Assembly (NCBI GenBank): GCA_050692555.1 | Contig: JBOGVS010000041.1 | Span: forward strand, 1 to 24,633 | Length of the DNA stretch: 24,633 bases | Direction: 5' to 3' | DNA from: DAITPV01 sp050692555 | GTDB taxonomy: Bacteria; Actinomycetota; UBA4738; CALAEC01 | Shown here: one piece after another, positions 14,289 to 20,917 of the stretch | Layout: every line of letters begins with the position of its first letter | How positions within the stretch are numbered: the first letter of the stretch is position 1 | Made by a program: the position numbers and the translations under genes | The notes under the pieces: generated by a model | Seen by the model: only the letters and a program-made list of their open reading frames with translations | Told to the model about the DNA's origin: nothing | Database searches by the model: none

Positions 14289-14638
14289 GAAGCCAGCTTC
14301 CTCAGCCTGAGCAGGTCTCCGAAGCTGGCCTCGATGCGGATGCGCCCACCGAGATAGGCGGAGAACAGGCTGCCCTCTCCGTCGATCAGCTGGGCCAGCA
14401 CCTCGGAGGGCGCGGCGATCTTGATGTCGGCGTTGTCGTTCGGTCCGGTCTCCAGAGCCGACATCGTGCCCTCCTCCAGGACCGTCCAGTAGTCGGCATC
14501 GAGGTCGGTCACCCGCAGCGCGAGCACCCGCCGGTCCGGGAGCGAGCTGCCCAGTGCCTGGGCGCCGCGCTCGCTCGCCCCGAGTCGGGCGATGAGCTCA
14601 TGCAGCTTCTCCTCGACCTGCGATCGGCTCAGGGACAT
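14285..14638 (-). CDS. SCP2 sterol-carrier-like domain protein
   Basis: 117 aa. The whole protein is one SCP2-like domain: an N-terminal helix (SRSQVEEKLHELIARLG), a beta-rich middle (RRVLALRVTDLDADYWTVLEEG) and the typical C-terminal DIKIAAPSEVLAQLIDGE...GGRIRIEASFGDLLRLRKL, which lines a hydrophobic pocket in the family. It probably binds a lipid or acyl group in the cytoplasm. ATG 14638 is preferred; an in-frame TTG at 14677 would extend the protein by 13 Pro/Phe-rich residues but lies too close to the TATAAT -10 to be on the transcript. No clear Shine-Dalgarno precedes 14638. It heads the operon with the alpha/beta hydrolase and rhomboid genes. Confidence 0.82.
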   Translation of the reverse strand: MSLSRSQVEEKLHELIARLGASERGAQALGSSLPDRRVLALRVTDLDADYWTVLEEGTMSALETGPNDNADIKIAAPSEVLAQLIDGEGSLFSAYLGGRIRIEASFGDLLRLRKLAS

Positions 14639-14681
14639 GGTGGTGGGTTGCGGGAAGGGATTCGGTCCGAGAAACAACGCG

Positions 14682-14711
14682 ATTATAGCCGACGGACACG
14701 ATTGCTATTCT
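14682..14711. promoter_or_regulatory. Back-to-back divergent promoters
   Basis: The minus strand carries a perfect TATAAT (14687-14682) facing the SCP2 gene. The plus strand carries TATTCT (14706-14711) facing the phasin-like gene. The elements are 18 bp apart, so two polymerases could not occupy both at once. The stretch is locally AT-richer than its surroundings. -35 boxes are not recognisable. Confidence 0.6.
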
Positions 14712-14733
14712 TCGGCCAAGGAGAGGAGGCACG

Positions 14734-15075
14734 ATGCTCGACACCGTGCGCAAGTACGTCGAGGCGGGGCGAGAAGCGCTCACCCCGAAGAAGGCCGAGG
14801 ACCTGGCCAAGTCCCTGGTCAAGCAGGGGCAGGCCCGCCGGGACCAGGCGGCCAAGCTGGCCAAGGACATCCTGGAATGGTCCCGGGAGAGCAGCGATCG
14901 ACTGGGGCAGTTGATCCGTCGCGAGGTGAAGAAGCAGATCAGCAAGGCCGGACTGGCCACCAAGGACGAGCTGGAAAGCGTCAAGCGCCGGATCCGCAAG
15001 CTCGAGGGACAGGGGAAGAAGTCCACCCGGAAGCGGACCACCGGGAGCTCCGGTCGCTCGACGTCGAGGGGGTGA
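14734..15075 (+). CDS. Phasin-like coiled-coil protein
   Basis: 113 aa, ATG start with GAGGAGG (14723-14729) 4 nt upstream. It is highly charged and helical. Residues 1-70 form amphipathic helix (VRKYVEAGREALTPKKAEDLAKSL, then LIRREVKKQISKAGLATKDEL). Residues 77-93 (DELESVKRRIRKLEGQ) are a short coiled coil. The C-terminal 20 residues are Lys/Arg/Ser/Thr-rich and disordered. The pattern matches small phasin-superfamily or PHA-granule-regulator-like proteins seen in this position in Actinomycetota. There is no PHA synthase in the window, so granule binding is not implied. The stop overlaps the tlyA GTG (GTGA), which ties its expression to tlyA. Confidence 0.75.
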   Translation: MLDTVRKYVEAGREALTPKKAEDLAKSLVKQGQARRDQAAKLAKDILEWSRESSDRLGQLIRREVKKQISKAGLATKDELESVKRRIRKLEGQGKKSTRKRTTGSSGRSTSRG

Positions 15076-15866
15076 CTCGCCGGCGCCTGGACCTCGAGCT
15101 GGTGCGCCGCGGTCTGGCGGCCACCCGCAGCGAGGCACGGGACGCCATCGCCGCCGGCCGGGTCGCCGTGGGCGGCCGCCCCGCGCGGAAGGCCGGGACG
15201 CTGGTGGCCCCCGCCGAGCAGGTCGAGCTCATCGAGCCCGCCCGCCCCTACGCCTCTCGCGGCGGTGAGAAGCTGGCCGCCGCTTTGGAAAGGTTCGCCA
15301 TCGACGCCGCGGGACGGCGGTGCCTGGACGCGGGGGCCTCGACGGGAGGGTTCACCGACGTCCTGCTGCTCCGAGGGGCGGCCCACGTGGTGGCGGTTGA
15401 CGTGGGATACGGGCAGCTGGCGTGGCGTCTTCGCACCGATCCTCGGGTCACGGTCATGGACCGAGTCAACGTCCGTCACCTTCGGCCCGAGGACCTCCCG
15501 TACCGGCCGGAGCTGGTGGTTGCCGACCTCTCCTTCATCTCGCTGACCGCGGCACTTCCGGCGCTGGCCGATGTGGCGGCCGATGAAGCCAACCTCATCC
15601 TTCTGGTCAAGCCGCAGTTCGAGTCGCGGCGGGAGGAGGTCGGGCGAGGCGGGGTGATCCGCGACGCGGATGCATGGGCCCGGGCCATGGATCGCGTCGC
15701 CGATGCCGGTCGAGGGCTGGGTGTGGGACCCCTCGCCGTGACCCCCTCTCCGCTCCGCGGGCCGGCCGGCAACGTGGAGTTCTTCCTGCATGCCCGGAAG
15801 GGCCACCCGGGCGCCCCGCTGGACGTGGCCGCCGCGGTGGACGAAGCACAGGCGGTGGGAGCGTGA
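15072..15866 (+). CDS. tlyA: 16S/23S rRNA (cytidine-2'-O)-methyltransferase TlyA
   Basis: 264 aa. The N-terminal S4 RNA-binding domain (1-60) starts RRRLDLELVRRGLAATRSEA. The FtsJ/RrmJ-like methyltransferase follows: RGGEKL (63-68), the SAM-binding motif CLDAGASTGGF (84-94), VVADLSF, and LLVKPQFE. K67, D152, K180 and E237 line up with the K-D-K-E tetrad described for M. tuberculosis TlyA (K69, D154, K182, E238). In mycobacteria it methylates C1409 of 16S and C1920 of 23S rRNA, and its loss gives capreomycin resistance. The GTG start overlaps the phasin-like stop, and the stop overlaps the NAD kinase GTG, both as GTGA; the operon tlyA-nadK is the usual actinobacterial arrangement. Upstream sequence in the same frame is a shadow of the phasin-like gene. 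Confidence 0.95.
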   Translation: MTRRRLDLELVRRGLAATRSEARDAIAAGRVAVGGRPARKAGTLVAPAEQVELIEPARPYASRGGEKLAAALERFAIDAAGRRCLDAGASTGGFTDVLLLRGAAHVVAVDVGYGQLAWRLRTDPRVTVMDRVNVRHLRPEDLPYRPELVVADLSFISLTAALPALADVAADEANLILLVKPQFESRREEVGRGGVIRDADAWARAMDRVADAGRGLGVGPLAVTPSPLRGPAGNVEFFLHARKGHPGAPLDVAAAVDEAQAVGA

Positions 15867-16717
15867 GGATCGGCTTCGTAGCACACGGTGGGCGGGAGGC
15901 CGCCCTGGAGGCCGCCGGCCGTCTGGTCGGGTGGTGCCGGGACCGGGGCATCCAGACCAGCTCGCTGGCGGAGAGTCTCGGCGCCGACGAGACCGTCGAC
16001 GAGGATGGGTTTCCCCAGGGGCTGGACCTGGTGGTGTCGGTGGGCGGCGATGGGACCTTCCTGCGGGCGGCGCTGATGGGGAACCGCGCCGACGTCCCGG
16101 TCCTGGGCGTGATGGTGGGGCGACTGGGGTTCCTCACCGAGGTGGAGCCCGAAGAAGCGGCCGCCACGCTGGAGGCGTGGATGGCCGGCGAGCTGCTGAT
16201 AGAGGAGCGGATGGCCCTGCTCGCCGAGGCCGAAGGGGCGGAATGGGACGCGCCCCAGTGGGCCCTCAACGAGGTGATCGTGGAGAAGCGAGCCCGGCAC
16301 AGGGTGATCCGACTGGCCACCACGGTGGGGGACGAACCGGTGATGACGTTCTCGGCCGACGGAGTGATCGTGGCCAGCCCCACGGGCTCCACGGCGTACT
16401 CGTTCTCGGCCGGTGGTCCCATCGTCTCACCGCGACTGGACTGCCTGGTTCTCACCCCCGTCTCCACGCACATGGTGTTCGACCGCCCCATCGTCCTGGC
16501 GCGGGAGGAGCAAGTGGTCCTCGAGGTTCGCGAGGACGAGCCCGGTCTGCTGTCGGCCGACGGACGCCGGGGCCTGGAGCTCCCGGTGGGCTCCCGGGTC
16601 CGGGTCCGCCGGGCGGATCGGCCTGCCCGCATCCTGCGCCGGAAACAGCCCGAGCCGTTCTACTCGCTGCTCCGCAGGAAGTTCTTCTTGCCCGTCGACC
16701 CCACGGCGGGGGACTGA
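15863..16717 (+). CDS. nadK: NAD kinase
   Basis: 284 aa. It phosphorylates NAD to NADP. Diagnostic motifs: GGDGTFLRA (61-69, catalytic D63), NE at 136-137, FSADGVIVASPTGSTAY (163-179), and the closing SADGRRGLEL strand. Length is normal (about 280-310). The GTG start overlaps the tlyA stop (GTGA); the much longer open frame upstream is tlyA in another phase. One oddity is residue 84: the usual G-x-N-x-G-x-L-G-F loop reads GVMVGRLGFLTE, with Met in place of the conserved Asn. The rest of the active site is intact, so activity is expected. It is known as ppnK in mycobacteria. recN normally follows it but is absent here. Confidence 0.95.
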   Translation: MRIGFVAHGGREAALEAAGRLVGWCRDRGIQTSSLAESLGADETVDEDGFPQGLDLVVSVGGDGTFLRAALMGNRADVPVLGVMVGRLGFLTEVEPEEAAATLEAWMAGELLIEERMALLAEAEGAEWDAPQWALNEVIVEKRARHRVIRLATTVGDEPVMTFSADGVIVASPTGSTAYSFSAGGPIVSPRLDCLVLTPVSTHMVFDRPIVLAREEQVVLEVREDEPGLLSADGRRGLELPVGSRVRVRRADRPARILRRKQPEPFYSLLRRKFFLPVDPTAGD

Positions 16718-16769
16718 CGGGGGGGGGCCCTCTCTGCCCACGGATCCCGCCCCGGAGCGGTGGCCGCCG

Positions 16770-17786
16770 GTGACCTACTGGATGAAGGTCACCGGCGGGG
16801 TGCTGGTCGTCCTTGCGCTGGCCCGGCTCCTCCTGGCGGCCGGGGACATCCTGGTTCTGGTCCTCGTGTCGCTGATCCTGGCCCTGGGGTTCCAGCCGGC
16901 CGTCGAGTGGCTGGAGCGACGGGGACTTCGCCGAGGGTGGGCCGTGGCCCTGGGCCTGGTGGCGGGGACCATCGTGGTCGGCGCGTTCCTGTGGCTGGTC
17001 CTCCCGGACATCATCCGTCAGCTCGGCGAGCTGATCGAGGCGGCCCCCGGCTTCCTGGCGGAGGCCCAGGAGGGAAGCGGGCTGCTGGCCGACCTCAATC
17101 GGCAGTTCGACCTCACCGCCAGGCTGGAGTCCTTGGGCGAGGACCTCCCCGCAACCGCCCTCGGACTGGTGGGGAGCTTCACCGCGTTCGTCTTCAACTC
17201 CCTGACCGTGCTGGTCCTGACGATCTACTTCACGATCAACATGCCCCGGATGCGTGTGGCCGTGGCCCGCATGCTGGCCCGTGATCACCGCGATGAAGTG
17301 ATGGGGATCATCCAGGAGGCCACCCGCAGGGTCGGTGGCTACGTCCTGGGAAACCTCCTGGTGAGCGGGATCGCCGGGGTGACCACGTTCATCGCCCTGC
17401 TGATCATCGGGGTGCCGTTCGCCGCGGCGTTGGCCTTCTTCGTGGCCCTCACCGACCTGATCCCCACCGTGGGGGCCATCATCGGGGCCGCGGTGGCGGC
17501 CACCGTGGCAGCCTTCTCCGGGCTGGGGCCGTTCATCGCCACCGTGGCCTTCTTCGTGGTGTACCAGCAGGTGGAGAACTACCTGATCCAGCCCCGGGTC
17601 ATGGGCCGGACCATCGAGATGTCCGCCCCGGTGATCATCCTGGCGGTGCTGATCGGCGGCACCCTCCTGGGGGTCCTGGGGGCGCTGCTGGCCATCCCCA
17701 CCGCGGCGATCATCAAGGTCGCGGTGCGGGAGCTGTACCTGGAGGACCGGTGGGCGGAGGTGGCCTCCCAGGACCGAAGCTCCTAA
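16770..17786 (+). CDS. AI-2E family membrane permease
   Basis: 338 aa from GTG 16770. About seven or eight membrane helices, with the family landmarks LILALGFQPAVEWLERRGL near the N-terminus, GYVLGNLLVSGIAGVTTFIAL, FFVALTDLIPTVGAIIGA and VVYQQVENYLIQPRVMGRTIEMSAPVIILAVLIGGTLLG. The amphipathic segment around 90-130 is the usual extracytoplasmic or interface region. Despite the name, most members do not carry autoinducer-2; some are Na+/H+ antiporters or efflux-type transporters, so no substrate is assigned. The start is uncertain. GTG 16770 has only a distant GGAG, while an in-frame CTG at 16734 follows a run of nine G at 6 nt and would add 12 residues. The gene sits where recN is expected. 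It ends 76 nt before the sigma-factor gene. Confidence 0.88.
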   Translation: MTYWMKVTGGVLVVLALARLLLAAGDILVLVLVSLILALGFQPAVEWLERRGLRRGWAVALGLVAGTIVVGAFLWLVLPDIIRQLGELIEAAPGFLAEAQEGSGLLADLNRQFDLTARLESLGEDLPATALGLVGSFTAFVFNSLTVLVLTIYFTINMPRMRVAVARMLARDHRDEVMGIIQEATRRVGGYVLGNLLVSGIAGVTTFIALLIIGVPFAAALAFFVALTDLIPTVGAIIGAAVAATVAAFSGLGPFIATVAFFVVYQQVENYLIQPRVMGRTIEMSAPVIILAVLIGGTLLGVLGALLAIPTAAIIKVAVRELYLEDRWAEVASQDRSS

Positions 17787-17840
17787 CACGAGAACCACAT
17801 CCGGCGGCCGCTTCGGCTCCGAACCGTTCTCGGTACCGAC

Positions 17841-17846
17841 TATGCT
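17841..17846 (+). promoter_or_regulatory. Candidate -10 box of sigma/anti-sigma operon
   Basis: TATGCT fits a -10 element, 16 nt before the preferred ATG at 17863. A GAAC motif about 19 nt upstream is weakly reminiscent of ECF -35 sites (GGAAC), which would permit autoregulation, but the match is partial. Confidence 0.35.
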
Positions 17847-17862
17847 GCTGGCCCAGGGAGGG

Positions 17863-18432
17863 ATGAACGGCCTCGAGAACGCCGGTGACGCCGCGCTCGT
17901 CGTGGCGGTGGCTCGATACCGGCGCGAGGCCCTCGCGGAGCTTTACCGCCGCCACGCCGGGGCCGTCCTGGGCTTGGCCCGTCGGATCCTCACGGATCAG
18001 AGCTTGGCGGAAGAGGTGGTCCAGGAGGTGTTCCTGGGTCTGTGGCGGGCGCCCGAACGCTTCGACCCCGACCGGGGCTCCCTTCGCTCCTACCTCCTGG
18101 CTCAGGCACACGGGAAGAGCGTTGACACCATCCGATCCGAGTCGTCCCGGCGCGGCCGGGAAGAGCGGGAGGCCCGGCTCCGCCCGGAGTCGGCGTACGA
18201 CCTGGAGCGCGAGGTCTGGGATCTGGCGGTGGCAGAGCGAGTCAGGGGAGTCCTGGGCTCGCTGAGGGTGGAGGAGCGCCGGGCCATCGAGCTCGCGTAC
18301 TTCGGTGGCCACACCTACCGGGAGGTCGCCCGCATGCTGGAGGAACCGGAAGGGACCGTGAAGACCCGCATCCGCACGGGGCTGCGAAACATGCGCACGC
18401 TGCTCGACGAGGCAGGGATCCGTGAGCCCTGA
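17863..18432 (+). CDS. ECF sigma factor (SigK/SigL-like)
   Basis: 189 aa. Region 2 spans about 20-95 (ALAELYRRHAGAVLGLARRILTDQS, then LAEEVVQEVFLGLWRAPERFD, which binds the -10 element and core polymerase). Region 4 is about 130-182 (RVEERRAIELAYFGGHTYREVARML, then EEPEGTVKTRIRTGLRNMR, a helix-turn-helix reading the -35). There is no region 3, as expected for the extracytoplasmic-function class. ATG 17863 is preferred because family members begin a few residues before DAALV; ATG 17842 would add MLLAQGG and overlaps the putative -10. The 3' end overlaps the anti-sigma gene by 11 nt, the standard sigma/anti-sigma coupling. The paired RskA-type regulator places it near SigK or SigL. The target regulon is unknown; the downstream DUF4383 operon is a likely member. 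Confidence 0.9.
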   Translation: MNGLENAGDAALVVAVARYRREALAELYRRHAGAVLGLARRILTDQSLAEEVVQEVFLGLWRAPERFDPDRGSLRSYLLAQAHGKSVDTIRSESSRRGREEREARLRPESAYDLEREVWDLAVAERVRGVLGSLRVEERRAIELAYFGGHTYREVARMLEEPEGTVKTRIRTGLRNMRTLLDEAGIREP

Positions 18433-19162
18433 GCTGAGCCACGACGCGGCCGAGGAGCTTCTGGGCGTCTACGCCCTGGATGCGGTCCCCTGGGATGAGC
18501 GCGAAGCCCTTGAGGCCCACCTGGCGGAATGTCCCCGGTGCCGGGCCGAGGTGGCGATGCACCGGGAGACGGCCGCCATGCTGGCCGGTCCCGGATCCCA
18601 GGCACCCGACGGTGTGTGGGACCGAATCTCGGGAGCCCTCCAGGACGGAGAGGATGTGCCCGAGCTGGAGCGAGTGCGGTCCAGGCGAGCCGGTCAGCCC
18701 CGGCGGTGGGTGGCCACGGCTGCGGCTGCGGCGGCCGTTGCGGCGGTGGTCTCTCTGGGCCTGGAGGTCACCGAGCAGCGCCGGGAGCTCGAGCGCCTGA
18801 CGGCCGGCATGGAGGAAGGGGGACTGCTTCGTGCGGCCAATGCCGCGCTGCTCAACCCGGAAGCCACACGCATCGACCTCACCTCGGAGGACGGGTCGGT
18901 CGGAGTCCAGGCGGTCCTCCTGCCCGATGGCCGGGGCTATCTGGTGCAAGACAGCCTCCGGCCGCTTCCGGAAGACCGGACCTACCAGCTGTGGGCCCTA
19001 GGAGACCAGGTGATCTCGGCCGGGGTCCTGGGCCACGATCCGGGGGTAGCGGCGTTCAACGTCTCGCCGGAGATCACCGGGTTGGCCATCACCGATGAGG
19101 TGGCCGGAGGCGTGGTCGCCCCAAAGGAGTCGCCGGTTGTGACCGGCCAGGTTCCAACGTAA
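18422..19162 (+). CDS. RskA-type membrane anti-sigma factor
   Basis: 246 aa, GTG start inside the sigma gene. The N-terminal anti-sigma domain has a zinc-binding HxxxCxxC (H33, C37, C40 in HLAECPRC) and the family opening EELLGVYALDAVPWDERE. A single membrane helix covers about 96-114 (Ala-rich, after RRW). The extracytoplasmic RskA domain (about 135-245) carries RTYQLWALGDQ and the closing beta-rich segment typical of the family. It holds the sigma factor at the membrane until regulated proteolysis releases it, in M. tuberculosis through Rip1-type site-2 cleavage. No dedicated site-1 or site-2 protease is adjacent; the rhomboid in this window is a conceivable but unsupported participant. Confidence 0.9.
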   Translation: MSPELSHDAAEELLGVYALDAVPWDEREALEAHLAECPRCRAEVAMHRETAAMLAGPGSQAPDGVWDRISGALQDGEDVPELERVRSRRAGQPRRWVATAAAAAAVAAVVSLGLEVTEQRRELERLTAGMEEGGLLRAANAALLNPEATRIDLTSEDGSVGVQAVLLPDGRGYLVQDSLRPLPEDRTYQLWALGDQVISAGVLGHDPGVAAFNVSPEITGLAITDEVAGGVVAPKESPVVTGQVPT

Positions 19163-19276
19163 CGTCCGCGTGGTTGGGAGTGTCCAAGTATGGGTGAAGG
19201 GTCGGGGCGGCGTGCCCGGTCGATGGGGCCCGGGATCGGCACGACCCCGATACAGCGCTGACGAAAGGAGGCCTGA

Positions 19277-19699
19277 ATGGCTGAAGGCGCGTACTACGGG
19301 AAGATGGGCTTCGCGCGTTTCTATGCGCTGGTCTTCGGGATCGCCTACATCGGTGTGGCGGTCCTCGAGCTTTTCTTCCCTCTGGATGACCGGCTGCTGA
19401 TCGGCGACACCGTCATCCTGGCCCGGACCACGTTGCAGAACATCGTCCACTTCGCGGTGGGCATCGTGGTCCTCGGCTCGTTCTTCGCCGGAGAAGCTGC
19501 CGCCAGGACAGTGGCCCGGATCATCGGGGTCGTGTTCGTCGTGCTGACGATCTACGGGTTCGTGGCTCCCGACTCGCTGGGAGACCTGTTGGGGTATCCG
19601 GGAGACATTCCGGCGGTCTACAACTGGATCCACGCGGCCACCGCGGTGCTGGCGCTGTTCGCCGGGTTCGCGGGCAGCCGCCGGACGGCTACGGCCTAG
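19277..19699 (+). CDS. DUF4383 family membrane protein
   Basis: 140 aa, ATG preceded by AAGGAGG at 6 nt. Four membrane helices: about 12-33, 50-70, 80-98 and 112-132. Family features include FARFYALVFGIAYIGVAVLE near the N-terminus, LQNIVHFAVGIVVL in helix 2, and YNWIHAATAVLALFAGF in helix 4. DUF4383 proteins are small actinobacterial membrane proteins of unknown function, often close to stress sigma factors. The 114-nt gap before it holds no clear terminator, and a weak TACAGC at about 19253 could be a -10. It may be co-transcribed with the sigma/anti-sigma pair. Confidence 0.85.
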   Translation: MAEGAYYGKMGFARFYALVFGIAYIGVAVLELFFPLDDRLLIGDTVILARTTLQNIVHFAVGIVVLGSFFAGEAAARTVARIIGVVFVVLTIYGFVAPDSLGDLLGYPGDIPAVYNWIHAATAVLALFAGFAGSRRTATA

Positions 19700-19711
19700 G
19701 CGAGGCTTCGC

Positions 19712-19993
19712 ATGCGAGGGGAGGGGGTGTCCGGCCTGCGGCGCCAGCCGATGGTCCGATGGGCGCGCCGGATGGCGCTGCTGATCGTGCCCTTGACGAT
19801 CGCCGGTGAGGCCGGGCACCACCTCCTCAACGCCGTGGGCCAGACGCTGGCCCACCACTTCTTCCACATCCTGTTCGCGGGCGGCGCCGCGGTGATCTTC
19901 ACGGTGTACGTGTGGGTGGACGTCCGGCGCCACGGATGGCCGTCGTTCACCTGGCGCCTCCGTCCGCCCCCCCAGAGCCGAACCACTCCCTGA
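19712..19993 (+). CDS. Small His-rich membrane protein, unknown
   Basis: 93 aa, starting 12 nt after the DUF4383 stop with GAGG (19702-19705) at 6 nt. Two membrane helices: about 20-38 and 50-70. Helix region 34-53 holds five His residues (GHHLLNAVGQTLAHHFFHILF), an arrangement that could bind haem or metal within the membrane (inference). The N- and C-termini are basic and Pro-rich. No family is recognised. Ribosome-binding site, tight spacing and membrane topology support a real gene, probably co-expressed with DUF4383. Confidence 0.6.
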   Translation: MRGEGVSGLRRQPMVRWARRMALLIVPLTIAGEAGHHLLNAVGQTLAHHFFHILFAGGAAVIFTVYVWVDVRRHGWPSFTWRLRPPPQSRTTP

Positions 19994-20045
19994 GACCAGG
20001 GTCCCTCCGCGTCCGGAGCCGGTCGCCGAACGTCGCCCAAGAAGT

Positions 20046-20071
20046 GGCCCCCGGGGGCGTGCCCGGGGGCC
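20046..20071. terminator. Strong GC hairpin, possible terminator
   Basis: A perfect 10-bp inverted repeat (GGCCCCCGGG at 20046-20055, CCCGGGGGCC at 20062-20071) with a 6-nt loop. It stands 52 nt after the small membrane protein gene and ahead of the next transcription unit. It lacks a T-tract on either strand, so it is a hairpin-only terminator at best, or an mRNA-stabilising 3' end. Confidence 0.5.
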
Positions 20072-20155
20072 GGGGAAAGGGGGTGGAGGGGACTCTCGTC
20101 ACCCTCCACGGCGGATTCTACATCTTCCACGTGCAAGTGGGGCAAGGGGGTCCGG

Positions 20156-20161
20156 TACCAT
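20156..20161 (+). promoter_or_regulatory. -10 box, probable leaderless promoter of LytM-like gene
   Basis: TACCAT (TANNNT type) lies 6 nt before the GTG at 20168, which has no Shine-Dalgarno. This spacing places the transcript start at the start codon. No -35 is obvious. Confidence 0.45.
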
Positions 20162-20167
20162 CCGGCG

Positions 20168-20917
20168 GTGGCTCGTCGGAGAGGCAGGCGGCGCGGGCGA
20201 ACCGGGAGCCGGACCATGTGGGCCCTGGCCGTGGCGGCCGGGGCGGTATGGGGCAGCGCGTTTCTGATCCCGGACCGCCCAGCTCCCTCGCCGCCCACCA
20301 CGGTGCCGGTGGTCGCTCCATCTCCGCTGGCTCCCCAGGCTCAGGGCCCGCTCCCGGTGTTCGCGTCTTCCGACGGCGTCCGGCTGCGCCTGGTGTCCGG
20401 GCGAGCCCTGGCCATCGCGTTCCACGAGGCTTCGTACCGCGACGCCACCGAGCTCCGGCCGTGGGGAGAATGCGTGGTGTGCCGGAACCGAACGAAGTTC
20501 ACGCCAACACCGCCCCGAGGCGACCTCTCCTATCTGGTCACCGACACGCGCGGCCGGAGAACACCCGCCACCTCCGCGGCTGATATCGTCCTCCCGCGAG
20601 GACAGTCCGTGATGGCGCCGGTGAGCGGTCGGGTGACCGCGGTGAAGCACTACCGGCTGTATTTCCGGTACCCGGATGTCCGCGTTGAGATTCGGCCTGC
20701 TTCGGTGCCCGAGCGCCGGGTGGTCTTGATCCACCTGGCCGGCGTGCGGCTGGCGAAGGGCGATGCGGTGGAGGCGTCGGTGACGAAGATCGGAACGGTG
20801 CGCCGGTTCCCGTTCGAGTCACAGGTGGACCGCTACGTCGGTGGCCGCCACCCCCACGTCCACATGGAGGTGAAGAACCCTGCGAGGGCTCCTGCCACTC
20901 GCCACCAGAAGAAGTAA
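20168..20917 (+). CDS. Membrane-anchored LytM/M23-like protein lacking one zinc ligand
   Basis: 249 aa. A very basic N-terminus (ARRRGRRRGRTGSR) precedes one membrane helix or uncleaved signal (17-34), a Pro-rich spacer (36-60) and an extracytoplasmic domain. Residues about 139-235 follow the M23/LytM beta-core: SAADIVLPRGQSVMAPVSGRVTAV, then VVLIHLAGVRLAKGDAVEA, then HPHVHMEV. Retained candidate site residues are D139, H189, H230 and H232. The His expected four residues before D139 (HxxxD) is replaced by Thr135, so zinc binding and hydrolysis are doubtful. C102 and C105 lie in a preceding subdomain (WGECVVCRN). Degenerate LytM proteins such as E. coli EnvC and NlpD activate other peptidoglycan hydrolases. 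This gene overlaps the predicted start of steA by 38 nt, so it may serve the SteA-SteB septal pathway (inference). Confidence 0.78.
   Translation: MARRRGRRRGRTGSRTMWALAVAAGAVWGSAFLIPDRPAPSPPTTVPVVAPSPLAPQAQGPLPVFASSDGVRLRLVSGRALAIAFHEASYRDATELRPWGECVVCRNRTKFTPTPPRGDLSYLVTDTRGRRTPATSAADIVLPRGQSVMAPVSGRVTAVKHYRLYFRYPDVRVEIRPASVPERRVVLIHLAGVRLAKGDAVEASVTKIGTVRRFPFESQVDRYVGGRHPHVHMEVKNPARAPATRHQKK
20866..20870 (+). promoter_or_regulatory. Shine-Dalgarno supporting CTG start of steA
   Basis: GGAGG, 9 nt before the in-frame CTG at 20880. No other start codon follows in that frame until the GTG at 20994, which has only a weak GCGAG upstream. Confidence 0.6.

Noticed and set aside
14639..14677. Upstream TTG start for the SCP2 protein
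   Set aside because: It is only 4 nt past the TATAAT -10 and so would not be on the transcript; SCP2 homology begins after ATG 14638.
16719..16727. Run of nine G as a phase-variation switch
   Set aside because: It lies between two genes rather than in a frame, and one 9-mer in a 70% GC genome is weak evidence; it may at most act as a poor ribosome-binding site.
16452..17798. Long minus-strand open frame opposite nadK and the AI-2E permease gene
   Set aside because: His/Gln/Gly-rich shadow; both plus-strand genes have complete family motifs.
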